NCBI GenBank assembly: GCA_003162245.1
Contig: PMMM01000099.1
Coordinates: 1 to 58,692 of the forward strand
DNA length: 58,692 bases
Origin: Phycisphaerales bacterium
GTDB lineage: Bacteria; Planctomycetota; Phycisphaerae; UBA1845; Fen-1342
Direction: 5' to 3'
The number at the start of each line of letters is the position of its first letter. Positions within the stretch are counted from its first letter, which is position 1. This document shows, piece after piece, positions 1-7,825 of this stretch. The notes beneath the pieces were generated by a model that searched no databases, was not told the origin of the DNA, and saw only the letters and a list, made by a program, of their open reading frames with translations. Both the position numbers and the translations under genes were made by a program.

Positions 1-52
1 GGGCTGAGAATGCGGTCGCCCTGTGTGAGGGGTGAAGTCGTCGACTCCGTGT

Positions 53-81
53 TTGACCCGCGTGCCGGGGGCGGCTATAGT
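53..81 (+). promoter_or_regulatory. Sigma70-type promoter of the rpmB-gatC-gatA-pyk series
   Basis: TTGACC (53-58) and TATAGT (76-81) are separated by exactly 17 bases, close to the sigma70 consensus. Transcription would start near 88, about 50 bases before rpmB. No other good promoter was noticed before pyk, so the following same-strand genes may share this one. Confidence 0.6.
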
Positions 82-139
82 GGTGGATTCGCGTCCGGGA
101 TGGCCGGACACGATGGCGGTGCGTGCCAGCGAGGGTGTC

Positions 140-412
140 ATGGCCCGAGTGTGCCGATTTACGGGTAAGCGGACGATCAGCGGCTCCTCCATCTCCCGTC
201 GCGGGAAGGCGAAGTACCTGGGCGGCGTCGGTCGGAAGGTGACCGGGATCAGCAAACGCAAGTTCAAGGCCAACATCCAGAAGGTCCGCGCGGTGGTCGA
301 CGGGCACGTGACGCGGATCCGCGTCAGTGCCAAGGCCATCCGGATGGGCCTGGTTACCAAGCCCGTCAAGCGGGACTGGAAGCCGCCACAGCCGGCCGAA
401 GAGACGGCGTAG
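140..412 (+). CDS. rpmB: 50S ribosomal protein L28
   Basis: This 90-residue protein is a component of the large ribosomal subunit. The N-terminus MARVCRFTGKR and the basic stretch KFKANIQKVR followed by RIRVSAKAIR match L28. The reading frame stays open upstream to about 32, but the ATG at 140 gives the normal family start and has a purine-rich GCGAGGG stretch just before it. Only one cysteine is present (residue 5), so it does not look like a zinc-ribbon form. gatC begins 20 bases after the stop, suggesting one transcript with the translation genes downstream. Confidence 0.93.
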   Translation: MARVCRFTGKRTISGSSISRRGKAKYLGGVGRKVTGISKRKFKANIQKVRAVVDGHVTRIRVSAKAIRMGLVTKPVKRDWKPPQPAEETA

Positions 413-431
413 ACGGCAAAGGGGCCCTGCG

Positions 432-740
432 ATGCCCGGCCTGATCGACGAAGGCCAGGTGCGGCACATCGCCAAGCTCGCCCGGCTGAAGCTGAGCGAC
501 GACGAGGTGCGGCTGTTCGCGGGCCAGTTGGGGGACATCCTCGATCACTTCAAGCAGCTTGAGACCGTGAACACGACGGGGGTCGAGCCGCTGGCGCACC
601 CGCTGCCGGTGACGAACGTTCTGCGTGAGGACGAGCCCGGGGTGCCGTTCGACCCAGAGCGGGCGCTGCAGAATGCCCCGCAGCGCGAGGGTTCATTTTT
701 CAAGGTCCCGCCGGTGCTCGATCAAGGCTCGGGGGCGTAA
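432..740 (+). CDS. gatC: Asp-tRNA(Asn)/Glu-tRNA(Gln) amidotransferase subunit C
   Basis: This 102-residue GatC is the small belt subunit of the GatCAB amidotransferase, which converts mischarged Glu-tRNA(Gln) and/or Asp-tRNA(Asn). The N-terminal helix VRHIAKLARLKLSDDE, the segment ILDHFKQLETVNTTGVEP and the C-terminal REGSFFKVPPVL are typical of the family. The frame is open further upstream, but the ATG at 432 gives the conserved N-terminus and follows rpmB closely. gatA lies 171 bases downstream; gatB is not adjacent. Confidence 0.93.
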   Translation: MPGLIDEGQVRHIAKLARLKLSDDEVRLFAGQLGDILDHFKQLETVNTTGVEPLAHPLPVTNVLREDEPGVPFDPERALQNAPQREGSFFKVPPVLDQGSGA

Positions 741-750
741 GCACGACCTA

Positions 751-788
751 ACCGCCAAGGCGCCAAGGGCGCCGAGGTCGCCAAGCAC
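751..788 (+). repeat. Short tandem 8-9-base repeat (CGCCAAGG units)
   Basis: Four imperfect units of the form CGCCAAGG(G) follow one another between gatC and gatA. The 171-base gap (741-911) holds no convincing gene. Similar short-period arrays occur elsewhere in the window with different unit sequences. Confidence 0.55.
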
Positions 789-911
789 GCCCGAGAGCGT
801 TGGTGCATAGCGCCCAGGGCCTGCCGGAGACGCCTCTTGCGGCTTCGCGCGGTCCGCCCGACACTGCTCACGGGACATCGCGTTACGCGGGCTCGCGTGA
901 GGCACGCCGTC

Positions 912-2396
912 ATGCCGAAGATGCAAACCGCCGTCAGCGTCGCGGCCGACGTTGCGGGTGGGCGTCGGACGGCGGGCGAGGTTTGCGCGGGGGCTCTACG
1001 CCAGATCGAGGCGCGCGACGGGCAGATTCAGGCCTTCCTTGAAACGACCCGTACGGACGCGCTGGACCGCGCGGCACGCCTGGACGCGGATATCGCCGCC
1101 GGGAAGCCGGTGGGCCCGCTGGCCGGCGTGCCAATCGCCGTCAAAGACAACATCTGCACGGCCGCGGGGCATACGACGTGCGCGTCCAAGATTCTCGCCG
1201 GCTACGTTTCGCCGTACGACGCGACGGTGGTCGAGCGCATCCTGGCCGCGGGCGGAGTAATCGTCGGCAAAACGAACCTGGACGAGTTCGCGATGGGGTC
1301 GTCCACGGAGAACAGCGGTCGCTTCGCGACGCGGAACCCGTGGGCCGCCGACCGCGTCCCCGGCGGGTCGTCGGGCGGGTCGGCGGCCGTGGTCGCCGCC
1401 GGCCTGGTTCCGCTGGCGCTCGGCTCGGACACGGGCGGGTCGATCCGCCTGCCGGCGTCGTTCTGTGGCGTGGTCGGGGTCAAGCCGACGTACGGACGGG
1501 TGTCGCGGTACGGGCTGGTGGCGTACGGCTCGAGCCTCGATCAGGTCGGGCCGCTCGCGGCGAATGTACAGGACGCGGCGTTGCTCCTGGGCGTCATCGC
1601 CGGCCGCGACCCGCTGGATTCGACCAGCGTGGCCGAGCCCGTGCCCGATTACGTCGCCGAGCTGGCGGACGAGCGGTTGGCGGCGCGCGCGGGGCGGCTG
1701 CGGATCGGCATCCCGCGGGAGTACTTCGGCGCGGGCTTGGATGAGGAAACGCGCGCGGCGGTCGAGGCGGCGCTCGCGGTGTACCGCCGTCTCGGGGCCA
1801 GGACGGTGGAGGTCTCTCTGTCGCACACGCCGTACGCGATCGCGACGTACTACCTCGTCGCGACCGCGGAGGCGTCGAGCAACTTGGCGCGGTACGACGG
1901 GGTGCACTACGGGCATCGCACGGCCCACCCGCACGACTTGCTCGACCTCTACAGCGCGTCGCGCAGCGAGGGGTTCGGGGCGGAGGTCAAGCGGCGGATC
2001 ATGTTGGGCACGTTCGCCCTGTCCGCGGGTTACTACGACGCATACTACAACAAGGCCCTGCGGGTGCGGCGGCTCATTAAGGACGACTTCGACCGGGCGC
2101 TGACGCAATGCGACGTGATCGCCGGGCCGACCGCGCCGACGCCGGCGTTCCGGCTGGGCGAGAAGGTGGCCGACCCGCTCCAGATGTACCTGGCGGACAT
2201 TTACACGATCGCGGCCAACCTGGCCGGCATCCCGGCGCTGTCGATCCCGTGCGGATTCAGCGTGGCCGGCCTGCCGATCGGTCTGCAACTGATGGGACCG
2301 CTGTTTGGCGAGACGCAGTTACTGCAGGCCGCGCGGCTGTACGAGCGCGAGACGGATTGGCACACGCGCCGGCCAAGTCTGGGCCGCGAAGTCTAG
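912..2396 (+). CDS. gatA: Asp-tRNA(Asn)/Glu-tRNA(Gln) amidotransferase subunit A
   Basis: This is the 494-residue amidase subunit, which hydrolyses glutamine to supply ammonia to GatB. The amidase-signature Ser-cisSer-Lys triad is visible: lysine in [10 protein letters not shown] and the two serines in [14 protein letters not shown] and [17 protein letters not shown]. The C-terminal [16 protein letters not shown] is conserved too. The ATG at 912 is chosen because its product (MPKMQTAVS) has normal family length; the upstream extension overlaps repetitive DNA. GatB must be encoded elsewhere. Confidence 0.95.
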   Translation: MPKMQTAVSVAADVAGGRRTAGEVCAGALRQIEARDGQIQAFLETTRTDALDRAARLDADIAAGKPVGPLAGVPIAVKDNICTAAGHTTCASKILAGYVSPYDATVVERILAAGGVIVGKTNLDEFAMGSSTENSGRFATRNPWAADRVPGGSSGGSAAVVAAGLVPLALGSDTGGSIRLPASFCGVVGVKPTYGRVSRYGLVAYGSSLDQVGPLAANVQDAALLLGVIAGRDPLDSTSVAEPVPDYVAELADERLAARAGRLRIGIPREYFGAGLDEETRAAVEAALAVYRRLGARTVEVSLSHTPYAIATYYLVATAEASSNLARYDGVHYGHRTAHPHDLLDLYSASRSEGFGAEVKRRIMLGTFALSAGYYDAYYNKALRVRRLIKDDFDRALTQCDVIAGPTAPTPAFRLGEKVADPLQMYLADIYTIAANLAGIPALSIPCGFSVAGLPIGLQLMGPLFGETQLLQAARLYERETDWHTRRPSLGREV

Positions 2397-2453
2397 GCGA
2401 ACGAGTGCGGCGTCGGCCGTCCGCCGGCGTCGTCAAAAACAAGAGGACAGGAC

Positions 2454-3917
2454 ATGCGCGACCGCGCGGCAGACCGCCACACTCGAACGAAGATCATCGC
2501 CACGCTCGGACCGGCGTCGGCCACGCGCGAGCGGCTGGCGCAGATGCTCGACATCGGGCTCGACGTGTGCCGGCTGAACTTCAGCCACGGCGACTTCGCC
2601 GAGCACAAACGCACGCTCGACCTCGTGCGCACGCTCGCCGCCGAGCGCGACGAGCCGGTGTGCGTCATCGGCGACCTGTGCGGACCGAAAATCCGGCTCG
2701 GCCAGTTTGGGAGCGAGCCCGTCGTGGTGAAGACGGGCGACGCCGTGCGTTTCGTCCGCGGCGATGGGCCGTGTGACGCCCAGCGGCTGACCGTTTCGCT
2801 CGCGAGCTTCGTCGAGGAGGTCGAGCCGGGACAGCGGATCTACATCGACGACGGGCTGGTGCGGCTCAGCGCCCGCGAGCGCCGCGGAGATGAGCTGGTC
2901 TGCGAAGTCGTCGTTGGCGGGGAGCTGCACAGCCACAAGGGCGTGAACCTGCCCGACACGCACCTGGCGGCGCCCGCGCTGACCGATAAGGACCGCCACG
3001 ACCTCGCTTGGGCGATCGCCCAGGGCCTCGATTATGTCGCGTTGTCGTTTGTCCGGCGGCCGGAGGACCTGTACGAGCTGAAGCGATTGATCAAGGAGCA
3101 GGGCAGCGACCTGCCGGTGATCATCAAGATCGAGAAAACCGAGGCGCTGGACCACCTCGACGAGCTGATCGCGCACGCGGACGCGGTGCTGGTCGCGCGG
3201 GGCGACCTGGGCGTCGAGGCCGACCTCTGGCGCGTGCCGCTGATGCAGAAGGACATCGTCGCCCGCTGCCAGCGCATCGGCGTGCCGGTGATCGTCGCCA
3301 CGCAGATGCTCCAGAGCATGGTCGCGAGCCCGATGCCGACGCGGGCCGAGGTCAGCGACGTCGCCAACGCCGTGTTCGACCGGGTGGACGCGGTCATGCT
3401 TTCGGGCGAGACAGCGGTCGGGCAGTTTCCCGTCGAGTCGGTCGACATGATGAACCGCATCGTCGCGGCGACGGGCGAGTACATCGTGCAGCGGCCGGCC
3501 CGCGCGGTTTCGGCGGGGATCGCGGTCCATTACAGTCCGCCAGCCGCGGTGGCCCATGCGGCGGTGCAGGCGGCGGTGGACCTCGGGGTGCAACTCGTCG
3601 CGGTCTGGTCGGCGACGGGGGCGACGGTCCGCCTGGTGGCGCGGCACCGTTTGCCCATGCCGGTCGTCGGCCTGACGTACGACGAGCGTGTTTATCGGCG
3701 GATGAACTTACTATTCGGGGTCGTGCCCGTCCGCGTGGAGCCGCTGGACAATCCGGCGGCGATGGCGGAGGCGCTCGATGCCCTGCTCGTGCAGCGTGGG
3801 CTGGCGGCTGAGGGCGATCTGGTCGTCGTCGTCACGTCGACGAAACCCACGACGCCGGGTGCGACGGATACGGCGCTCGTGCGGAGAGTGGGGAGTGACA
3901 CGGCGTCGGCCTGTTGA
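2454..3917 (+). CDS. pyk: Pyruvate kinase
   Basis: This 487-residue pyruvate kinase transfers phosphate from phosphoenolpyruvate to ADP in the last step of glycolysis. Motifs in order are TKIIATLGPAS, LNFSHGD, DLCGPKIRLG, the active-site region VIIKIEKTEALDHLDELI with ARGDLGVE, and VPVIVATQMLQSM followed by PTRAEVSDVANAVFDRVDAV and MLSGETAVG. The C-terminal regulatory domain is present. DLCGPKIR replaces the more usual DTKGPEIR. A purine-rich AAGAGGA lies just before the ATG. It may be cotranscribed with gatA, 57 bases upstream. Confidence 0.96.
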   Translation: MRDRAADRHTRTKIIATLGPASATRERLAQMLDIGLDVCRLNFSHGDFAEHKRTLDLVRTLAAERDEPVCVIGDLCGPKIRLGQFGSEPVVVKTGDAVRFVRGDGPCDAQRLTVSLASFVEEVEPGQRIYIDDGLVRLSARERRGDELVCEVVVGGELHSHKGVNLPDTHLAAPALTDKDRHDLAWAIAQGLDYVALSFVRRPEDLYELKRLIKEQGSDLPVIIKIEKTEALDHLDELIAHADAVLVARGDLGVEADLWRVPLMQKDIVARCQRIGVPVIVATQMLQSMVASPMPTRAEVSDVANAVFDRVDAVMLSGETAVGQFPVESVDMMNRIVAATGEYIVQRPARAVSAGIAVHYSPPAAVAHAAVQAAVDLGVQLVAVWSATGATVRLVARHRLPMPVVGLTYDERVYRRMNLLFGVVPVRVEPLDNPAAMAEALDALLVQRGLAAEGDLVVVVTSTKPTTPGATDTALVRRVGSDTASAC

Positions 3918-3954
3918 GGCCCTTTGTGTGACGCTCCGGTGGTAGAATACGGGT

Positions 3955-4029
3955 ATGGTGAGACTCCGTGTTTATGTCGAAACCAGCGTGTGGAGCTTCG
4001 TGCATGCGAGCCATGCCCCACGAAAGTGA
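3955..4029 (+). pseudogene. Relic of a PIN-domain toxin gene
   Basis: The 24-codon frame reads MVRLRVYVETSVWSFVHAS and stops after HAPRK. The VYVETSVWSF segment matches the first strand of VapC/PIN ribonuclease toxins, including the first conserved acidic residue, but nothing of the remaining roughly 110 residues follows in any frame. A possible -10 box TAGAAT lies at 3943-3948 just upstream. It appears to be the 5' stump of a deleted toxin gene. The alternative, a chance match of a short peptide, cannot be excluded. Confidence 0.45.
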
Positions 4030-4195
4030 GATGTTGCGCGAGGTCCGTCGTTGGCGCCGCGAGGCGTACGAAGCCGATCAGGGCCAGGCTAACGGGGACG
4101 CCGGGGAGCGTCTGCGCGATTTGGCGGCCCGGTTCGGATTGGAGATCGTGCCTCCGCAGCGCGCGCCCGACAGTGAACACAACGTGCCCGCGTGA
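4013..4195 (+). CDS. Small hypothetical protein overlapping the PIN relic
   Basis: A 60-codon frame (MPHESEMLREVRRWRREAYE at the start) overlaps the end of the PIN relic by 17 bases in another frame. It is highly charged and probably helical, ends RFGLEIVPPQ and then a polar tail, and has no recognised domain. Its position next to a PIN stump suggests it may be a surviving partner or a fragment of a toxin-antitoxin module, but this is inference from context. An in-frame start also exists at 3968. Confidence 0.35.
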   Translation: MPHESEMLREVRRWRREAYEADQGQANGDAGERLRDLAARFGLEIVPPQRAPDSEHNVPA

Positions 4196-4249
4196 ACACT
4201 TCCAGGCACGAAATCGCAGTCGCTGACGCGAGCGGGGGTTGAAGTCGCT

Positions 4250-5098
4250 TCAGCGGTTGTCGGCTGCGGGCGCGCCGGGTTGCGAGGTCGCCGGCGTTCC
4301 CGTGTGGGTGCCGCGCTGATCCTTGCCGTCCGGCGGAGCCAGCTCGGCGTCAGCGCCGAGGACTTGCAGCAGGTTCCCACCGGCGATCGTGGCCTTGTCG
4401 GCGCGGATTCGCACGACCAGGCACGCATCGGTCGTGACCCAGTCGGCCAGCGGAGGGTCGCCGGCCGGTCGGAAGATGACCGCGCGGTCCTGGGCCAGCA
4501 TCCAGTCCGCCACGGCGGGAAACAGGGGCCGGAGCCGCTTGCGCGTGTACACCTCGATCTGGGTGACCGGCAGATCGTCGAGTTTCACGGGGCGGCGAGC
4601 CGTGACGGCCTTCTCCACATCGCTACTGGGCACGGGCTTGGGAGGCGGCTCCGGGAGATCGCCGACTGCGGGCAGCGGCTGGTAGCCGACGGCTTCGAGG
4701 AGCCCGGCCGCGCGGCGTCCGTCCGGCTGGCCGATGGCCAGGGCGAAGTCGAGGGCCGTCAGCAGCGCGTGGTCGTCCGACGTGCGTTTGTCGGGACGGA
4801 TCCGCGACAAGCGCCGGCGGGCCTGCGCGACGGTTTCGGAGCCCGGCGGCACCGCCGGCTCGCTGGCCGGGGCGGGCTGGGACGCCGGCTGTGACTGCGG
4901 AGGCGGCTTACGCGAGCGTGTTCGCGGCCGGGCGGCCCCCTTCTTGGGTGCTCGCGTCGAAGCGAGCGCCGCTGCGCTATAGTCGGCGACGGCCGGCTGG
5001 GGGCCGAGGGCTCCGTCGGCGAGGAGGGCGCATGAAAACGCGACAGCCGCTGCCAGCAACCGTCGCGTACGGGTACCGATCGGCCGGCTCTCAGGCAT
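4250..5098 (-). CDS. Exported proline-rich hypothetical protein
   Basis: The 282-residue product begins with a basic n-region and a hydrophobic stretch (RRLLAAAVAFSCALLADGAL) typical of a Sec signal peptide. A low-complexity Pro/Gln/Ser/Arg linker spans roughly residues 50-90, followed by a folded-looking region of about 180 residues containing TQIEVYTRKRLRPLFP and a polar tail. No known domain was recognised. Its ATG overlaps the rplU stop by eight bases, so translation is probably coupled to ribosomal protein L21, an odd partner for an exported protein. Confidence 0.7.
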   Translation of the reverse strand: MPESRPIGTRTRRLLAAAVAFSCALLADGALGPQPAVADYSAAALASTRAPKKGAARPRTRSRKPPPQSQPASQPAPASEPAVPPGSETVAQARRRLSRIRPDKRTSDDHALLTALDFALAIGQPDGRRAAGLLEAVGYQPLPAVGDLPEPPPKPVPSSDVEKAVTARRPVKLDDLPVTQIEVYTRKRLRPLFPAVADWMLAQDRAVIFRPAGDPPLADWVTTDACLVVRIRADKATIAGGNLLQVLGADAELAPPDGKDQRGTHTGTPATSQPGAPAADNR

Positions 5099-5405
5099 TG
5101 ATGGCGTCGATTTGCACTTTCAACATGCGTTGGCGGTGCCCCCACCGCTTGTAATAGCCCTTCCGCCGGGCGAACTTCACGCCGCGGACCTTCGCCATCT
5201 TCAGCTCCCCGATCACCTTGGCGGTGACGGAGGCGCCGCCGACCCAGGGCGTGCCGATGCGGGCGTCGGCGCCCTCACCGAGCATGAGCACTTTGTCGAA
5301 GGTGACCTCGGCCTGTCCCTCGGGCAGGTCCTGGCGGTCAATCAAGAGCATGTCGCCGGTGGTGACCTTGTATTGCTTGCCGCGGTCTTCGATTATTGCG
5401 TACAC
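5091..5405 (-). CDS. rplU: 50S ribosomal protein L21
   Basis: The 104-residue protein is L21 of the large subunit: YAIIEDRGKQYKV at the N-terminus, then LLIDRQDLPEG, VTAKVIGE and the C-terminal KFARRKGYYKRWGHRQ. A GTG start at 5405 is preferred because it gives the usual family length and N-terminus and has a perfect AAGGAG ribosome-binding site six bases upstream; an ATG at 5438 would add eleven unrelated residues. rpmA (L27), the usual downstream partner, is absent, and an exported protein follows instead. Confidence 0.93.
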   Translation of the reverse strand: MYAIIEDRGKQYKVTTGDMLLIDRQDLPEGQAEVTFDKVLMLGEGADARIGTPWVGGASVTAKVIGELKMAKVRGVKFARRKGYYKRWGHRQRMLKVQIDAINA

Positions 5406-5454
5406 GCGCGCTCCTTCGTCTTGAGCGATCAGGATCATCCTATTCGAACCAAGT

Positions 5455-5483
5455 AGTGTACGTGGGCGGGGGCGGCAATGCAA
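5455..5483 (-). promoter_or_regulatory. Promoter of rplU
   Basis: On the minus strand TTGCAT (5483-5478) and TACACT (5460-5455) are separated by 17 bases. The predicted start would lie near 5448, about 40 bases before the GTG start codon of rplU. Confidence 0.55.
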
Positions 5484-5615
5484 CGGGGCTTCGAGGTTGT
5501 CGCCCGGGCCGGGGGACCCTAGACTGCCGATCTGCACGCCCGCCCCGCGTGCGGCTCGCCGGGTGGCGCGGCCGATCGGCGGCGCGGGGCTTCCACGCAC
5601 GAGAGGAGACAACCT

Positions 5616-6800
5616 GTGGTCCAGCGAACCATCGTGACGATGCCCGGCGACGGCATCGGAAAAGTCGTCCTACCCGAGTCCGTCCGCGTCCTGAAGGCCG
5701 TCGGTTTCGAGGCCGAGTACGTCCACGGCGACATCGGCTGGGACTTCTGGATCAGCGAGGGCAACGCCCTGCCGCCGCGGACGATCGAATTGCTCGAAAA
5801 GCACAAGATCGGGCTGTTCGGGGCGATCACGTCCAAGAGCAAGGACAAGGCGGAGGCCGAATTGTCGCCGGGTCTGAAGGGCAAGGGCCACACGTACTAC
5901 AGCCCGATCGTGACGATGCGGCAGCACTTCAACCTCGACATCTGTGTTCGCCCGTGCATCTCGTTCCCCGGCAACCCGCTGAACTTCGTCCGCCAGAAGC
6001 CCGGCGGCGGCTACGAGGAGCCCAAGGTCAACGCCGTCATCTTCCGCCAGAACACCGAGGGGCTGTACGCCGGCGTGGAGTGGACCAACCCGCCGGAGAA
6101 CGTGCGGAAGGCGTTCGAGTCGCACAAGAAGTGGGGGACGTTCAAGAAAGTGTCAGCCGCCGAGCTGGCCGTGTCGCTGCGCGTGATTTCGCGCCAAGCG
6201 AGCCGGCGGATCTGCAAGGCCGCGTTCGAGTACGCCCGGAAGTTCGGCTACAAGTCCGTCACGATCTGCGAGAAGCCGAACGTGCTACGCGAGACGAGCG
6301 GCCTGTTCACCGCGGAGGCGAAGGCGGTTGCGAAGGACTATCCCGGCCTCGCCTGCCGGGAAACGAACATCGACGCCCAGATGATGTGGCTGACCAAGAA
6401 TCCCGAGGACTATGGCGTCATCGTATGTAGCAACATGTTCGGCGACATCGCGTCGGACGCGTTCGCCGGGCTGGTCGGCGGGCTGGGGTTCGCGTGCTCG
6501 GCCAATATCGGCGAGGAGGTCGCGGTGTTCGAGCCGACGCACGGCTCGGCGCCGAAGTACGAGAAGCTCGATCCGCCGATCGTGAACCCGATCGCGATGA
6601 TCCTGAGCGCGTGCATGATGCTGGATCACCTGGGGGAGACGGGCAAGGCGGGGCGCATCCGCGACGCGATCGCGCGGGTGGTCGCGGAGGGCCGGGTGCG
6701 GACCTACGACATGCTGCGTCTGCCCGGCGGCCCGGACGTGTTCAAAAATGGCGCCGCGAACACGAAGCAGATGACGGACGCGATCGTCGCGAAGCTGTGA
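5616..6800 (+). CDS. Isocitrate/isopropylmalate dehydrogenase family protein (probable NAD-dependent isocitrate dehydrogenase)
   Basis: The 394-residue product is a beta-decarboxylating dehydrogenase. It shows TMPGDGIGKVV at the N-terminus, the substrate-binding IFRQNTEGLYAGVEW, the lysine segment EKPNVLRETSGLF, the metal-site MFGDIASDAFAGLVGGLG and the cofactor-binding FEPTHGSAPKYEKLDPP. NTEGLYAG favours isocitrate over isopropylmalate, and lack of leucine-biosynthesis neighbours agrees, but substrate and cofactor are inferred. Translation starts at a GTG preceded by GAGAGGAG. The gene diverges from rplU. Confidence 0.85.
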   Translation: MVQRTIVTMPGDGIGKVVLPESVRVLKAVGFEAEYVHGDIGWDFWISEGNALPPRTIELLEKHKIGLFGAITSKSKDKAEAELSPGLKGKGHTYYSPIVTMRQHFNLDICVRPCISFPGNPLNFVRQKPGGGYEEPKVNAVIFRQNTEGLYAGVEWTNPPENVRKAFESHKKWGTFKKVSAAELAVSLRVISRQASRRICKAAFEYARKFGYKSVTICEKPNVLRETSGLFTAEAKAVAKDYPGLACRETNIDAQMMWLTKNPEDYGVIVCSNMFGDIASDAFAGLVGGLGFACSANIGEEVAVFEPTHGSAPKYEKLDPPIVNPIAMILSACMMLDHLGETGKAGRIRDAIARVVAEGRVRTYDMLRLPGGPDVFKNGAANTKQMTDAIVAKL

Positions 6801-7296
6801 CGTCCGGAGTGGCTTGGACGACGGGCGCGGTCGAGGCGGCGACATGACGCCGGCGGCTCCGCAATCAGCTTAACCACTTATTTGGATGTAACTTAGGGAT
6901 GCCGCCGCAGTTTGCCGTGGGGGGCGCCGGCGGTGAGGCGACCGCCGCAGCGCCTCAAATTCCCGATCTTAATTCAAGTGAAACAGACACTTGGTTCGTA
7001 TATACTAGGGACGGAAGGTTAGGTGTGGCGTTTATCGTATTATTGCTCTCTTAATGTCATTCATTTGATTTCCCACACCGCCCCCTAACCCCGACAAACA
7101 GAGTTGAATCGACGCGGCTGGTCGCTCACCTGCCACCGGGCACGCTTTGCCCGCTGGCGGTGTCGCCTCACCGGGCCGGGCCGACGTGGGCTGACTCCCC
7201 CGCGCCGGCCCGGCAGCGGAGACAGGCGTTCCGCGCTGGCGACCGTTCCCGCGCGATCTTCCGACGTGTTCGTGGCGTGAGTATAGGAGGCGAACC
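6801..7296 (+). other. 496-base intergenic stretch without a supported gene
   Basis: No convincing coding frame was found on either strand. The middle (about 6950-7080) is clearly more AT-rich than the surroundings and contains -10-like TATACT (7001-7006) and TATTAT (7038-7043), but neither has a good -35 at the right distance. Around 7125-7172 an imperfect GC-rich inverted repeat is present. It may hold the promoter and leader of the small gene at 7297. Confidence 0.4.
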
Positions 7297-7632
7297 ATGG
7301 GTTGGCCGCTACGACAACTGAAGCCGATGACCGTCGCCGAGGCCTTCGGCCCGCCGTTAACTCGCGAGGAGTTGGTTTCCAACCTCTCGGACCTGGAGCG
7401 CCGGCTCAACCGCGAGATGAAGTGCACCGCCGGTAAGAACCAGGTGTACGTCCGGTCGCTGCTGATGGGCGGGACGACGACGCGCCCGCGGGTGGCGCTG
7501 AAATGCCCGCTCCGGCGGGACATCAAGCTGCCGGCCGAGGTGTTCTACGAACATATTCGCGACGTGTGCTGCACGGACCCCGAGCAGTGCGAAGCCTGGC
7601 GGGCGTTCAAGGACCGCTACGTCGTGACCTGA
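7297..7632 (+). CDS. Small conserved-looking cysteine-containing protein
   Basis: A clear AGGAGG-type ribosome-binding site precedes this ATG. The 111-residue protein is soluble, with a helical middle (ELVSNLSDLERRLNREMKC) and cysteines in the pattern KC, KCPLRR, DVCCTDPEQCEAW. The cluster could bind metal, but no family was identified. A strong terminator 30 bases after the stop suggests a monocistronic unit. Confidence 0.7.
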   Translation: MGWPLRQLKPMTVAEAFGPPLTREELVSNLSDLERRLNREMKCTAGKNQVYVRSLLMGGTTTRPRVALKCPLRRDIKLPAEVFYEHIRDVCCTDPEQCEAWRAFKDRYVVT

Positions 7633-7661
7633 TCTTTTCCCGCCTTCTCCACCCGAAGTGC

Positions 7662-7704
7662 CGGACCCGCCGCGGATCATCCGATCCGCGACGGGTCCGT
7701 TTTT
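7662..7704 (+). terminator. Rho-independent terminator after the gene at 7297
   Basis: The arms 7662-7678 and 7683-7699 pair over 16 bases (CGGACCCG with CGGGTCCG, CGCGGATC with GATCCGCG) with a single internal mismatch and a four-base ATCC loop, followed immediately by five T residues (7700-7704). This is a textbook intrinsic terminator separating this gene from tatC. Confidence 0.9.
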
Positions 7705-7825
7705 GGACGGAGGTGCCCGCGTCCAGCGTGAGGGCGCGGCATGGGATTCAGAGGCGTCGCGGCGCGTATCTTCGGCGGAGCGGGGCTGCGTGGCCCGGCC
7801 GGCGGCGGGTCGGTATCATCGCGGC

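Noticed and set aside
996..2288. A 430-codon minus-strand frame opposite gatA
   Set aside because: gatA on the plus strand has full catalytic motifs; the antisense product has no recognisable domain.
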